A stretch of 64,000 nt of DNA from Blautia sp. (lineage in GTDB: Bacteria; Bacillota; Clostridia; Lachnospirales; Lachnospiraceae), in contig JARIAQ010000026.1 in the NCBI GenBank assembly GCA_029257775.1, positions 1 to 64,000 on the forward strand. The letters are read 5' to 3'. Both the position numbers and the translations under genes were made by a program. Below the pieces are notes generated by a model that did no database searches, was not told the origin of the DNA, and saw nothing but the letters and a program-made list of their open reading frames with translations. This document shows positions 8,991 through 18,085 of this stretch, piece after piece. Each line of letters begins with the position of its first letter. Positions within the stretch are counted from its first letter, which is position 1.

Positions 8991-9923
8991 CTATCCAAGG
9001 ATCTCCCCTTCTGAAACAGAGTAGCCTCTAAGGAAAGATGCTGTATCCATACGTTTCTTCCCTTCTAACTGAAGCTCACGGATTTTCAACAGACCCTCTC
9101 CTGTCTGCACGTAAATACCATCTTTTTCAATTTTTACGATTTCACCCGCCTGTTTATGAACAGTATCCTCAAAAACTTCTGCTTTCCAAAGTTTCAACAT
9201 TTTTCCATGAATTCTTGTGTACGCACTGGGCCATGGATTTAAACCACGTATTAGCTGTTCAATCTCTTTTGCTTTACGCTCCCAGTTAATTTCTCCCATA
9301 CCTTTATTAATCATAGATGCATAAGCTGTTGTACTTTCTTTAGGTTGTCTTTCTCTAATTGCTTTACCTGCTTCTAAATCCTTTAAAACTTTCACACAGA
9401 GCTTTGCTCCTGCTGCACTTAATTTATCAAACAAGCTTCCCCCTGTCTCATCTTCTGCAATAGGCACGACCACTTTATCCATCATGTCTCCAGTATCTAT
9501 ACCTTCATCCATCTGCATAATCGTCACACCCGATTCTTTATCACCATTAATAACAGCCCATTGAATAGGTGCTGCCCCTCTATATGCAGGAAGCAACGAT
9601 GCATGTACGTTTACACAGCCAAAACGAGGCATTTCCAAAATTTCCTTTGTGATAATCTGACCAAAAGCAGCCACTACAATAACATCTGGTTCTAAACCTT
9701 TTAAAGTTTCTATAAATTCTGGCTCCTTTGCTCTTTTGGGCTGATACACAGGCAATCCATATCTTAAAGCAACTTCTTTTACCGGTGTGGGCATAAGACT
9801 TTTCCCTCTTCCCTTTGGTTTGTCCGGCTGTGTTACCACGCCCACAACTTCATAACCACTTTTCACAATTTCTTCTAAGGTTCCCGTTGCAAAGTCGGGT
9901 GTTCCCATGAAAACAACTCTCAT
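8991..9923 (-). CDS. fmt: Methionyl-tRNA formyltransferase
   Basis: Fmt formylates initiator Met-tRNA using 10-formyl-tetrahydrofolate. The 310 residues have the N-terminal hydrolase-like fold (VFMGTPDFA at the start), the signature NVHASLLPAYRGAAPIQWAVINGD near residue 107 containing the catalytic Asn and His, and a C-terminal OB domain. It overlaps def by four bases (ATGA), the usual def-fmt coupling. Confidence 0.96.
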   Translation of the reverse strand: MRVVFMGTPDFATGTLEEIVKSGYEVVGVVTQPDKPKGRGKSLMPTPVKEVALRYGLPVYQPKRAKEPEFIETLKGLEPDVIVVAAFGQIITKEILEMPRFGCVNVHASLLPAYRGAAPIQWAVINGDKESGVTIMQMDEGIDTGDMMDKVVVPIAEDETGGSLFDKLSAAGAKLCVKVLKDLEAGKAIRERQPKESTTAYASMINKGMGEINWERKAKEIEQLIRGLNPWPSAYTRIHGKMLKLWKAEVFEDTVHKQAGEIVKIEKDGIYVQTGEGLLKIRELQLEGKKRMDTASFLRGYSVSEGEILG

Positions 9924-10399
9924 TCTTCATCCTCCTCATAATTTGTTCGGCGAAGATCACCTTCCACCAATTCCGTATACAGTCTTCCATGAAGATGATC
10001 TGTTTCGTGACAAATTGCCCTTGCTAAAAGTCCTTCACTTTCTAATATAAATTCCTTCATATCTTCATCAAAAGCTCTTACTTTTACATAATTAGGACGT
10101 GTTACTGTTCCTGCCATACCTGGAACACTTAAACATCCTTCATCTCCTGTTTGAGATCCAGAAGTTTCAATAATCTCAGGATTAATTAACACAATAGGAT
10201 CTTCTCCTGTAGTATCGATAACTACAATTTGTTTCAAAATCCCCACCTGAGGAGCTGCAAGTCCCACACCATAAGCATCGTACATGGTATCAAACATATC
10301 ATCAATCAACTCTCTAATTTTAGGAGTCATTTTCTCGACCTTTCTACATTCTTTTGTAAGTATATCGTCTCCTTGTGTTCTAATCTGTCTTAATGCCAT
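9920..10399 (-). CDS. def: Peptide deformylase
   Basis: Def removes the formyl group from nascent polypeptides and so works with the overlapping fmt. The 159 residues contain all three family motifs: GVGLAAPQVG near residue 43, EGCLSVPG near 88 with the metal cysteine, and the HExDH metal site (CHETDHLHG) near 131. The length and glycine motifs suggest the shorter type I form. Confidence 0.96.
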   Translation of the reverse strand: MALRQIRTQGDDILTKECRKVEKMTPKIRELIDDMFDTMYDAYGVGLAAPQVGILKQIVVIDTTGEDPIVLINPEIIETSGSQTGDEGCLSVPGMAGTVTRPNYVKVRAFDEDMKEFILESEGLLARAICHETDHLHGRLYTELVEGDLRRTNYEEDEE

Positions 10400-10413
10400 T
10401 TTGTTCTCCTTTT

Positions 10414-12639
10414 CTAAACGTTAAAATCAAATTGTATATAAATATCTTGAAACCCTTTGTTCACTGCAATATATTTTTCCAATGCGTCCTTTAGTCTTAC
10501 CAAGATTTCTCTTTTCTCATGACGCATATATAAAACTATTTTGTAATAATCCTGCACTTTAGCAACTGCCTCAGGAGCAGGTCCTACTAGTATTAAATCT
10601 TGTTTTTTATATATTGTCTCTATATATTTTCTACAATATTCCATTGCCTGTTTTAATAAGATCTCATTTTTACAAGAGCCTTTCATTGCCATCATAAAAG
10701 CAGCCGGAGGATAATCCATTAAAAGACGATATCCCATCTCCGTTTGATAAAATACTTCATAATTCTGATTTGCTGCTGACAAAATACTGTAATGATCGGG
10801 GTGATAGGTTTGAATCACAGCCTCTCCTTTTTTCTTTCCTCTTCCAGCTCTTCCCACAGCCTGTAAAAGAAGTTGAAATGTTTTTTCTGATGCTCGATAA
10901 TCTTCACTATATAGAGATAAATCAGCTGCTAACACACCTACAAAAGTTACATTGGGAAAATCATGCCCCTTTACAATCATTTGTGTTCCAATAAGAATAT
11001 CCGCCTCTCCTGCGGCAAAAGCAGACAAAACTCTTTCATGTCCACCTTTATTTTTTGTAGTATCTGCATCCATACGAAGAACTTTTGCATCAGGAAAGTT
11101 TTTATTTAGCAGTGTTTCAATCTGCTGTGTACCAACCTTAAAGCCTCCAATATAGGGGGAGCCACAAGAAGGACATTTTTTTACCTGTAGTGTTTCATAC
11201 CCACAATAATGACAAATCATTTTTCCATTTCTGTGAGCCGTAAGAGAGACATCGCAATGGGGACATTTCATTACATAACCGCAAGACCTGCAACTAACAA
11301 ATCCTGTATATCCCCTTCTATTAAGGAATAAAATACTCTGTTCTTTTTTCTGTAATCTATCCTGAATTTTTTCTGTGAGTCTATGACTAAAAATAGAACG
11401 ATTTCCTTCTTTTAATTCCTTTTTTAAATCTACAATAGATACCTTTGGAAGTTCTTTCCCTCCATATCTTTCATTTAAATATAATAACTGATATTCTCCT
11501 ATTTTTCCTCTGTAATAACTCTCTACACTTGGAGAAGCCGACCCCATTACCACTCTTGCTCCTTCTATTTTACCTCTTTGTATAGCCGTTTCTCTTGCAT
11601 GATAACAAGGTGTCTTTTCACTTTTATAAGAATCCTCATGCTCTTCATCAATTATAATCAACCCCAAATTAGGAAAAGGAGTAAATAATGCAGAGCGGGG
11701 ACCAATAATAATGGATATTTCTCCCTTCTTTGCCCTTTCAAATTGATCAAAGCGTTCTCCCATGGATAAACGGGAGTTAATCACTGACACACAAGAACCA
11801 AAACGACTATAAAAACGACCAACATTCTGATACGTCAATGCAATCTCTGGTATAAGTACAATTACTTGCTTCCCCTGTTTTAATATAAACTCTATGAGTT
11901 CCATATAGACCTGAGTTTTTCCACTTCCTGTCACACCTTTTATTAAACAAGGCCGAGGACGTTCTCGCCGCCATTCCTCCAAAATATCTTCCACAACTTC
12001 CTGTTGCTCCTTAGAAAGTTGGTAACCATATCCTTTTTGTAGATTTTGTGGAACAGGACTACGATATAAACGTTCCTTTTCAATTTTTATCAAATTCTTT
12101 TGTTCCATTCCTTTTATAACGGCTGAAGAAAGCTTTAAACAATCCATTGTTTCTTTATATTCTAAAACCTGATTTTTTAAAAGTGCTTCCATCAACCGTG
12201 CTTTTGCCAGATGATGTTTCTTTATAAATTCTTCTAGATAACTCTGTCCATCTTCTTTTGAAATCAAAAGGCGTATATATTTCTTTTCTTTTGCAGAAGT
12301 TTTTTCTTTTACCAACAGTACTGTTTTCAATGCTTGATTGATAGTTGATCCATAATTTTTAGCAATCCATCCCGCAAGAGAAATCAATTGTGATTCAATT
12401 TCTATTCCTTCAGTAACAATTTCTAAAATCGGTTTTATTTTCTCTGGTGAAATCTTCGGTAAATCTGAAATTCCAATAACATAACCACTGATTGTTCTAC
12501 TTCCGTTTCCAAAAGAAACCAATACTTTTTTCCCTATTTCCATTTGCTCTTGTAGATTTGGTGGAATTTCATATTGAAAACTTTTATCCAGCTTTCCTTG
12601 CGAAATATCTACAATAATATCTGCATAAATTTTACTCAT
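10414..12639 (-). CDS. priA: Primosomal protein N' (replication restart helicase)
   Basis: PriA recognises stalled forks and reloads the replicative helicase. The 741 residues show the N-terminal DNA-binding region (about 1-110), the helicase core with GVTGSGKT near residue 237 and the DEEH Walker B near 332, and the eight-cysteine zinc region (CRSCGYVMKCPHC and CHYCGYETLQVKKCPSC, near 450-490). The C-terminal helicase motifs follow (IGTQMIVKGHDFPNV, QAVGRAGR). The start overlaps the murE stop by four bases, and def follows 14 bases downstream. Confidence 0.96.
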   Translation of the reverse strand: MSKIYADIIVDISQGKLDKSFQYEIPPNLQEQMEIGKKVLVSFGNGSRTISGYVIGISDLPKISPEKIKPILEIVTEGIEIESQLISLAGWIAKNYGSTINQALKTVLLVKEKTSAKEKKYIRLLISKEDGQSYLEEFIKKHHLAKARLMEALLKNQVLEYKETMDCLKLSSAVIKGMEQKNLIKIEKERLYRSPVPQNLQKGYGYQLSKEQQEVVEDILEEWRRERPRPCLIKGVTGSGKTQVYMELIEFILKQGKQVIVLIPEIALTYQNVGRFYSRFGSCVSVINSRLSMGERFDQFERAKKGEISIIIGPRSALFTPFPNLGLIIIDEEHEDSYKSEKTPCYHARETAIQRGKIEGARVVMGSASPSVESYYRGKIGEYQLLYLNERYGGKELPKVSIVDLKKELKEGNRSIFSHRLTEKIQDRLQKKEQSILFLNRRGYTGFVSCRSCGYVMKCPHCDVSLTAHRNGKMICHYCGYETLQVKKCPSCGSPYIGGFKVGTQQIETLLNKNFPDAKVLRMDADTTKNKGGHERVLSAFAAGEADILIGTQMIVKGHDFPNVTFVGVLAADLSLYSEDYRASEKTFQLLLQAVGRAGRGKKKGEAVIQTYHPDHYSILSAANQNYEVFYQTEMGYRLLMDYPPAAFMMAMKGSCKNEILLKQAMEYCRKYIETIYKKQDLILVGPAPEAVAKVQDYYKIVLYMRHEKREILVRLKDALEKYIAVNKGFQDIYIQFDFNV

Positions 12640-14108
12640 TTATTCTTTTTATCTTCTTCCAAAATTTCCTGGATCAGTACACGCTCATCCATGGGATATT
12701 TTTTACCTTTAATTTCTTGATAATCCTCATGACCTTTTCCAGCCAAGACTACAATATCTCCTGGCTGTCCATGATGAATCGCATAGGCAATAGCCTCTTT
12801 CCTATCAATAATCTCTACATATTTTCCATTTGTTTTTCCAATACCCATTTTAATATCATCAATAATTTCCTGTGGTTCTTCATTACGAGGATTATCTGAA
12901 GTAATGATAGTTAAATCTGCCAATTTTCCTGATACTTCTCCCATTTCATAACGACGAAGCTTGGAGCGATTTCCTCCACATCCAAACAAACATACTAAAC
13001 GATTTGGCTTATACTCCTTTAAGGTTGTCAAAAGACTTTCTAAACTCATAGCATTATGTGCATAATCAATCATTAAAGTAAAGTCATCCGAAACTTTCAC
13101 CATCTCAATTCTGCCTTTTACTTTTGCCTGTTTTAACGCCTTTTGAATATTTTCTGGCGTTACTCCAAAATGCCTGCACACGGCAATGGCAGTAAGAGAA
13201 TTATATACACTAAAGGCTCCTGGTAAATCAATCTCCACTGGAAAATCCATCAGTCCTTTTACATCATAAGCTATCCCCAGTGTTCCTTTTCCTGTTACCA
13301 ACTTTGTATTCTCTGCTCGTAAATCTGCCTTCTCAGAAAATCCAAAAGTTTCCACCTGACAAGTATGTCCTTCTAAAATCTCCTCTAAATGGTCTGCATC
13401 TGCATTGAAAATTCCTACTTTACACTGCTTAAACAAAAGCGCTTTACAGCGAAGATAATCTTCAAAATCTCTGTGCTCATTAGGTCCAATGTGATCTGGT
13501 TCAATATTCGTAAAGATACCAATATCAAACTGAAAACCTGCTGTTCTATGAAGCATCAGTCCCTGGGAAGAAACTTCCATAACAACACTGTCACAGCCTG
13601 CATCTACCATTTCTGCAAAATATTTTTGAACCAAATAAGACTCCGGTGTAGTATTTGCAGAAGGAATTTTCTCATCCCCAATGATAGTTTCAATTGTTCC
13701 AATAAGTCCTGTTTTGTGCCCTGCATTTTCTAAAATCGACTTTACAAGATATGTTGTAGTTGTCTTACCTTTTGTACCTGTAATTCCTATAGTTTTTAAT
13801 TTTTCTGCTGGATGTCCAAACCACGCTGCAGAAATACATGCCATGGCATAACGACTGTTTTCTACCTGAATAACCGTTACATTTTCAGATACTTCCACAG
13901 GATCTTGTACAATTAAAACAGTTGCACCTTTTTCTGCAACATCTTGAGCATAAGTATGTCCATCAGACACTGCACCTTTTATACAAAAAAACAAACATCC
14001 TTTTTCTGCTTTTCTGGAATCAAAAGTAATATTTGTAATTTCTTTATCCATTGTACCCTGAAGACACTGATAGTCCAATTTCTCCAGTAAATTTACTAAT
14101 TTTTTCAT
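12636..14108 (-). CDS. murE: UDP-MurNAc-tripeptide synthetase (meso-DAP type)
   Basis: MurE adds the third stem-peptide residue to UDP-MurNAc-L-Ala-D-Glu. The 490 residues show the ATP loop GTKGKTTT near 113, a carbamylated-lysine region (RCKALLFKQ) near 222 and the substrate motif TSDNPRNEEP near 400. DNPR with a following acidic residue marks the meso-diaminopimelate-adding enzymes rather than lysine-adding ones. It is the first gene of the housekeeping block, separated from the sporulation operon by a strong terminator. I found no convincing promoter in the 57 bases between them, so its transcription start is unresolved. Confidence 0.95.
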   Translation of the reverse strand: MKKLVNLLEKLDYQCLQGTMDKEITNITFDSRKAEKGCLFFCIKGAVSDGHTYAQDVAEKGATVLIVQDPVEVSENVTVIQVENSRYAMACISAAWFGHPAEKLKTIGITGTKGKTTTTYLVKSILENAGHKTGLIGTIETIIGDEKIPSANTTPESYLVQKYFAEMVDAGCDSVVMEVSSQGLMLHRTAGFQFDIGIFTNIEPDHIGPNEHRDFEDYLRCKALLFKQCKVGIFNADADHLEEILEGHTCQVETFGFSEKADLRAENTKLVTGKGTLGIAYDVKGLMDFPVEIDLPGAFSVYNSLTAIAVCRHFGVTPENIQKALKQAKVKGRIEMVKVSDDFTLMIDYAHNAMSLESLLTTLKEYKPNRLVCLFGCGGNRSKLRRYEMGEVSGKLADLTIITSDNPRNEEPQEIIDDIKMGIGKTNGKYVEIIDRKEAIAYAIHHGQPGDIVVLAGKGHEDYQEIKGKKYPMDERVLIQEILEEDKKNK

Positions 14109-14167
14109 TTTTCAACATTCCCCTTTCTTAGTCGGGTATAAAATTTATCTTTCTCTTTAGAATAACA

Positions 14168-14198
14168 CAAAAACAGGAGAGGGGGCAAGCCCCTCTCC
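14168..14198 (-). terminator. Strong terminator ending the dpaA-dpaB-asn operon
   Basis: On the minus strand GGAGAGGGG pairs with CCCCTCTCC around a five-base loop, followed by TGTTTTTG. It lies just after the stop at 14227 and isolates murE from the upstream sporulation genes. Confidence 0.88.
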
Positions 14199-14226
14199 CA
14201 TGCCTTAAAGATTTTTCATAAAACCC

Positions 14227-15894
14227 TTATTCCTTTATTTTTATTTTATATTTTTCCAGCCAATAATTCACCTGAAGCATATATCCCAGCATCTGTGGTC
14301 CTGCCATCAGTTGACCATACCATGGTGATCCGTAATCAGAAGGGCTCTTCAAAAATTGGTTTACTTTCTTCTCATCCAAAAATTGTCTTATAGGCGCATC
14401 TTGTCGTGTTAAAATATTTTTCAATTCCTCTCCCAGTCTCTTTTCATAAAAAGGATTATAAGTCTTTGGATAAGGACTTTTTTGTCTCCAGAGAACTTCT
14501 TTAGGCAATATCCCCTCACCGGCAAAGCGCAGTAATCCCTTTACTCTATGACTTTTATATTTCATCTCCCACGGCACATTCCATAAATACTGCACAATTC
14601 GTTCATCGGCAAAAGGTACTCTTGCATCCAGACCACAATATCGACTCGTTCTATCCATTCTATCTAAAAGCGTTGTCATAAACCATTTCAAGTTTAAATA
14701 AGCAATCTCTCTGCGTCTTTTTTCTCTGCCTGTTTCCCCATCCAACACAGGCGTATCCTTTATGGTTCTTTCATAAGCCTCTTTTGCGCATTCCAGCATA
14801 GGAAGCCGTTTTATCCATTCTTCTGACAGAAGAATCTGACGGATTTTCATATCTGAAGACCATGGAAATGCCCGCAATGCAAAACTATCTTCTTTATAAA
14901 ACCATGGGTATCCCCCAAAAATTTCATCTGCTCCTTCTCCTGTCAAAACAACTTTTCTCTCTTTGGCTGTCTTTTCACAAAAGTATAACATAGAACCTTC
15001 TACATCTGCCATACACGGCAAATCTGCTGCATCTACTGCTTTATACAAATAGGAAACCAAATTTTCATTGTTACATTCCAAATATCTGTGATTCGTTCCT
15101 GCATATTCTACCATCTTTTCCACCCACGGTCTATCCTGACTAGGCTGAAAAGAATTTGCCTTAAAGTATTTCTTATTTCCTTCAAAATCAAAAGAAAAAG
15201 TATCTAACTCTTTTCCCTGTTTTTTTAATTCTCTCGCACAAATTGCCGTTACCAAGCTACTATCTACACCACCAGATAAAAAAGTACTTATAGGAGTATC
15301 TGCCTGCATCTGACGCTTTACAGAATCTTCAATTAACCACGCTGTTTTCTCTACCGTTTCTCGAAAAGAGTCTTTATGCTCATAACTTTCTACTTTCCAA
15401 TATATTGTCTTTTTTATTTTCCCATTTTCTAAGATAACATATTCTGAAGGGAGCACTTCATAAATATCTTGAAAAATATTAGTAGTACGACTCTTAGCCG
15501 GTCCTAATGCAAAAATTTCGCATAGCCCTTCTTTTGTCAAAATTGCTTCTATCCCTGATTGTTCCAGTACATCTTTTATTTTTGAGCCAAAAAAAATCTT
15601 GTTTTCTCGTTGTGCATAGTATAAAGGTTTTACCCCCATCTTATCTCTACAAAGAAGCACTTTTCTTTTCTTTCCATCCCAAAGTGCCAAAGCAAAAGCA
15701 CCGTTTATTTTTTCAAAAAAAGCTTCTCCGTATTTTCGATATCCTTTTAAACATACTTCTAATACCTCTTCTTTTGCCAAATTATTTCCCCGTTTATCTA
15801 AGATTCTTTTTAATTCATCTAAATTATATATACTTCCATCAAAGGCAATTTTATCCTCTGAATTTTCTAATACAAAATCAAAAAAACCTCTCAT
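14227..15894 (-). CDS. Asparagine synthetase-like protein lacking a functional glutaminase site
   Basis: The C-terminal synthetase domain is intact: PP-loop FLSGGVDSS near residue 209, the GEGADEIFGGYPW motif near 310 and a normal C-terminus. The N-terminal class II glutaminase domain is not. Family members begin MCG with Cys as nucleophile; this one begins MRGFFDF. About 50 residues that normally carry the RGPD and RRLSIID segments are missing, so the frame reaches the 'YN.DEL' block by residue 23, where NGEIYN has become DGSIYN. The start has a strong ribosome binding site (GAAGGAG, seven bases before ATG), so truncation is not a start-site artefact. It begins 12 bases after dpaB. Ammonia-dependent asparagine or another amide synthesis during sporulation is inference; AsnO of Bacillus subtilis is a sporulation-linked asparagine synthetase. 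Confidence 0.85.
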   Translation of the reverse strand: MRGFFDFVLENSEDKIAFDGSIYNLDELKRILDKRGNNLAKEEVLEVCLKGYRKYGEAFFEKINGAFALALWDGKKRKVLLCRDKMGVKPLYYAQRENKIFFGSKIKDVLEQSGIEAILTKEGLCEIFALGPAKSRTTNIFQDIYEVLPSEYVILENGKIKKTIYWKVESYEHKDSFRETVEKTAWLIEDSVKRQMQADTPISTFLSGGVDSSLVTAICARELKKQGKELDTFSFDFEGNKKYFKANSFQPSQDRPWVEKMVEYAGTNHRYLECNNENLVSYLYKAVDAADLPCMADVEGSMLYFCEKTAKERKVVLTGEGADEIFGGYPWFYKEDSFALRAFPWSSDMKIRQILLSEEWIKRLPMLECAKEAYERTIKDTPVLDGETGREKRRREIAYLNLKWFMTTLLDRMDRTSRYCGLDARVPFADERIVQYLWNVPWEMKYKSHRVKGLLRFAGEGILPKEVLWRQKSPYPKTYNPFYEKRLGEELKNILTRQDAPIRQFLDEKKVNQFLKSPSDYGSPWYGQLMAGPQMLGYMLQVNYWLEKYKIKIKE

Positions 15895-15906
15895 GTTTCT
15901 ACTCCT

Positions 15907-16485
15907 TCATTGAATAATTGGCTGATATTGTTTTCCTTCCAAAGCATCTTCTGCCGCCGGAATCAAGAGATTGGTATGGGCCAACATAGAGTTTGGTTTT
16001 TTTTCTGCATTATCCTGACCAAATGGCACAAAATAAATATTTTTTGTATTCATCAAAAGCCCAATATTTTTCATATTCATTCCTAACGCATCATTGGTAG
16101 AAATAGATAATAAAAGTGGTCTTTCATTTCTAAGATGTGCTTTAGCTGCCATAAGCACAGGAGTATCTGTAATTCCATTTGCTAATTTTGCAATGGTATT
16201 TCCTGTACATGGCATAATAATCAAAAGATCTAATAACTTCTTGGGACCAATTGGCTCTGCCTGTTCTATTGTTTTTATTACCCGTTTTCCGGTGATCTCC
16301 TGTGTCTTTTTTAAAAATTCTTGTGCCTTTCCAAAACGAGTATCCATACTCTGCGCAGAATCCGAAAAAATAGCCTGCACATCTGCCCCTTTCTTAACCA
16401 AATTTTCCAATTCTACAAATATTGTTTTATACGTACAAAAAGAAGCTGTAATCGCTACTCCAATCTGCTTTCCTTTTAATTCCAT
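15907..16485 (-). CDS. dpaB: Dipicolinate synthase subunit B
   Basis: With DpaA it converts dihydrodipicolinate, or its hydroxylated precursor, to dipicolinic acid in the mother cell; the product fills the spore core. The 192-residue flavoprotein-like fold begins GVAITASFCTYKT. It has the PCTGNTIAKLANGITDTPVLMAAKAHLRN segment typical of the family near residues 90-120, and SISTNDALG follows. The ribosome binding site (GAGGAGGGAG) is strong. It follows dpaA by 20 bases and is followed by the asparagine synthetase-like gene after 12 bases. Confidence 0.93.
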   Translation of the reverse strand: MELKGKQIGVAITASFCTYKTIFVELENLVKKGADVQAIFSDSAQSMDTRFGKAQEFLKKTQEITGKRVIKTIEQAEPIGPKKLLDLLIIMPCTGNTIAKLANGITDTPVLMAAKAHLRNERPLLLSISTNDALGMNMKNIGLLMNTKNIYFVPFGQDNAEKKPNSMLAHTNLLIPAAEDALEGKQYQPIIQ

Positions 16486-16505
16486 AATTCTCCCTCCTCA
16501 ACACA

Positions 16506-17363
16506 CTATTTTCTTTTTCCTTCTCTTTTAATCATCTCTCCTAAAATCTCCGCTGAAGATTTTGGTGCATATTTTCCTGGAATCCCAGGAAGTAAAACTG
16601 CCTGTATCCCTTTTTCTTGTGCCCATTTAAAATCTACACCTCCCGGAGAAGATGACAAATCCAATATTAATGTATCCTGTGATACATATTCTAACCGTGC
16701 CTTTGGAAGAATCATTGCTGGAATTGTGTTAAAAATATAATGTGCCCGTTGCAAAAATAATGGAATTTTATCTTTTTCCATAATTTCATCTGCAACCAAA
16801 GCTGCTCTTGCCTTTAATTCTTTCTCCTTTTCATAAACAATCACATGACAGCCCATTCTCTTTAAATAAGACGTCAAAGTACTTCCGCATTTACCATAAC
16901 CTAGAACAATACAATTACTTTTATATAAATTTCTATTACTTTTTCTCATTGCTTCTGATAAAGCTCCTTCTGCCACAGCAATGGTGTTTTGCATAACAAC
17001 ATGACAATCTTTTAAATAGTCCATACAGACAATTTCCTTTTTTTGTGCCTCTTTCGAAAAACTTGCAGGAATTCCCCCCGCAAAAATTTGACATCCTACA
17101 GGTGCATATTCAAGAATACCTTCTAAAGATAAATCTTCTTTCTTTTCTTCAGAAAATACCTCTCCGTTTTTTAAAAAGGGGATAGGAGCTGCTATAATGG
17201 CAGAATCTGCTAATGCCATTTTTAATGAATTTGATTTTTCTCCATGAACACAATTCACTGCATAAGTCTTCACTTCATATCCACTTTTTTGCAAGATTTC
17301 AGCCAAATAACCCTGACGATTGTCACCGCCAATTACTGCTACTTTATTTAAATAGAATTTCAA
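16506..17363 (-). CDS. dpaA: Dipicolinate synthase subunit A
   Basis: This is the NAD(P)-binding subunit of dipicolinate synthase, essential for the dipicolinate content and heat resistance of spores. The Rossmann start VAVIGGDNRQGYLAEIL and the second nucleotide-binding segment VLGYGKCGSTLTSYL match the family. The open frame extends up to a TTG at 17402, but that codon lies inside the spacer of a sigma-K-type promoter (17388-17415), so it cannot be on the mRNA. The next in-frame start is TTG at 17363-17361, giving 285 residues, close to the roughly 300 of known DpaA. Only a weak AAAGG precedes it, so the start remains uncertain. Confidence 0.9.
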   Translation of the reverse strand: MKFYLNKVAVIGGDNRQGYLAEILQKSGYEVKTYAVNCVHGEKSNSLKMALADSAIIAAPIPFLKNGEVFSEEKKEDLSLEGILEYAPVGCQIFAGGIPASFSKEAQKKEIVCMDYLKDCHVVMQNTIAVAEGALSEAMRKSNRNLYKSNCIVLGYGKCGSTLTSYLKRMGCHVIVYEKEKELKARAALVADEIMEKDKIPLFLQRAHYIFNTIPAMILPKARLEYVSQDTLILDLSSSPGGVDFKWAQEKGIQAVLLPGIPGKYAPKSSAEILGEMIKREGKRK

Positions 17364-17387
17364 TCTAATTTGAGAACCTTTTTCTTT

Positions 17388-17415
17388 TATGGTATGCCGC
17401 AAAATAAGATTGGTT
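17388..17415 (-). promoter_or_regulatory. Sigma-K-type promoter for dpaA-dpaB
   Basis: On the minus strand AACC (17415-17412) contains the -35 AC, and 16 bases later comes CATACCATA (17396-17388). The sigma-K consensus is AC, 16-17 bases, CATANNNTA, so this is an exact match. It is placed 25 bases before the likely dpaA start. In Bacillus the dpa genes are mother-cell sigma-K genes, which supports the assignment. Confidence 0.7.
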
Positions 17416-17429
17416 ATTTTAAAATTTTA

Positions 17430-17458
17430 TTGACAAATCCCCTAAAAAAACTTAAAAT
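17430..17458 (+). promoter_or_regulatory. Sigma-A promoter for the DUF2871 gene
   Basis: TTGACA (17430-17435) and TAAAAT (17453-17458) are separated by 17 bases, 37 bases upstream of the start codon. It diverges from the dpa promoter. Confidence 0.8.
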
Positions 17459-17470
17459 GAACATCGTTCA
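17458..17470. promoter_or_regulatory. Putative operator palindrome
   Basis: The perfect inverted repeat TGAAC-ATC-GTTCA overlaps the end of the -10 box and the expected transcription start of the DUF2871 gene. This is a typical repressor position. The cognate repressor is not next to it. Confidence 0.45.
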
Positions 17471-17494
17471 ATACAGAAGAAAGGATTTTTATTT

Positions 17495-17905
17495 ATGAAA
17501 CGATATTTAAATTTTGCTTTTTATTATTTTCTTTTTGCCATGATGGGAGGGGTCTTTTACCGAGAATTCACAAAACTTTTTAATTACTCCGAAAAAACCA
17601 CCCTATCCCTGATACATGTACATCTTATGGTTTTAGGCACTTTCTTATTTCTACTTCTTGCCTTATTTACCCAATATCTAAATCTAGAAAACGAGCGCTC
17701 TTTTCATCACTTTCTTTTTCTCTACTCTATTGCGCTACCTTTTATGGTTCTTATGATGATAATAAAGGGAATCTTACAAGTTTTAAAAGTTTCTCTTTCC
17801 TCCGGATTTGATGCAGCCATTTCCGGATTTGCAGGAATTTCTCATATCCTTATGTTAATTTCCTTCCTACTTTTATTCCATGCTTTCAGAAAATGTATGA
17901 AATAA
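17495..17905 (+). CDS. DUF2871 family membrane protein
   Basis: This 136-residue protein is mostly hydrophobic, with four predicted membrane helices (about 5-20, 38-62, 71-95 and 107-132). Conserved-looking polar residues sit at helix ends: YREFTK, HVHLMVLG and SHILMLISF. It fits the DUF2871 family, which has no established function. Histidines at the start of helices two and four could bind haem or metal, but that is speculation. The ATG follows GAAAGGA at a good distance. It is a single-gene unit with its own promoter, a putative operator and a terminator. Confidence 0.85.
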   Translation: MKRYLNFAFYYFLFAMMGGVFYREFTKLFNYSEKTTLSLIHVHLMVLGTFLFLLLALFTQYLNLENERSFHHFLFLYSIALPFMVLMMIIKGILQVLKVSLSSGFDAAISGFAGISHILMLISFLLLFHAFRKCMK

Positions 17906-17962
17906 CGTTTTAGGAGTAAAGTTTAAGTCTATTTCTTTACTAGTATGTGTTATAAAATCATG

Positions 17963-18004
17963 AAAAAAATCCCACATCACATTTCCTGTGATGTGGGATT
18001 TTTT
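17963..18004. terminator. Bidirectional terminator
   Basis: A perfect 18-bp stem (AAAAAATCCCACATCACA and its complement) has a five-base loop and A/T runs on both sides. It can stop both the DUF2871 transcript and the convergent DegV transcript. Confidence 0.9.
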
Positions 18005-18085
18005 AACTTAATGCTATTACTCTTAGTTGCATTCCCTACTATAGCGAAAAGACATCAATTAAATTTTTCTTTCAATTTATGATTA

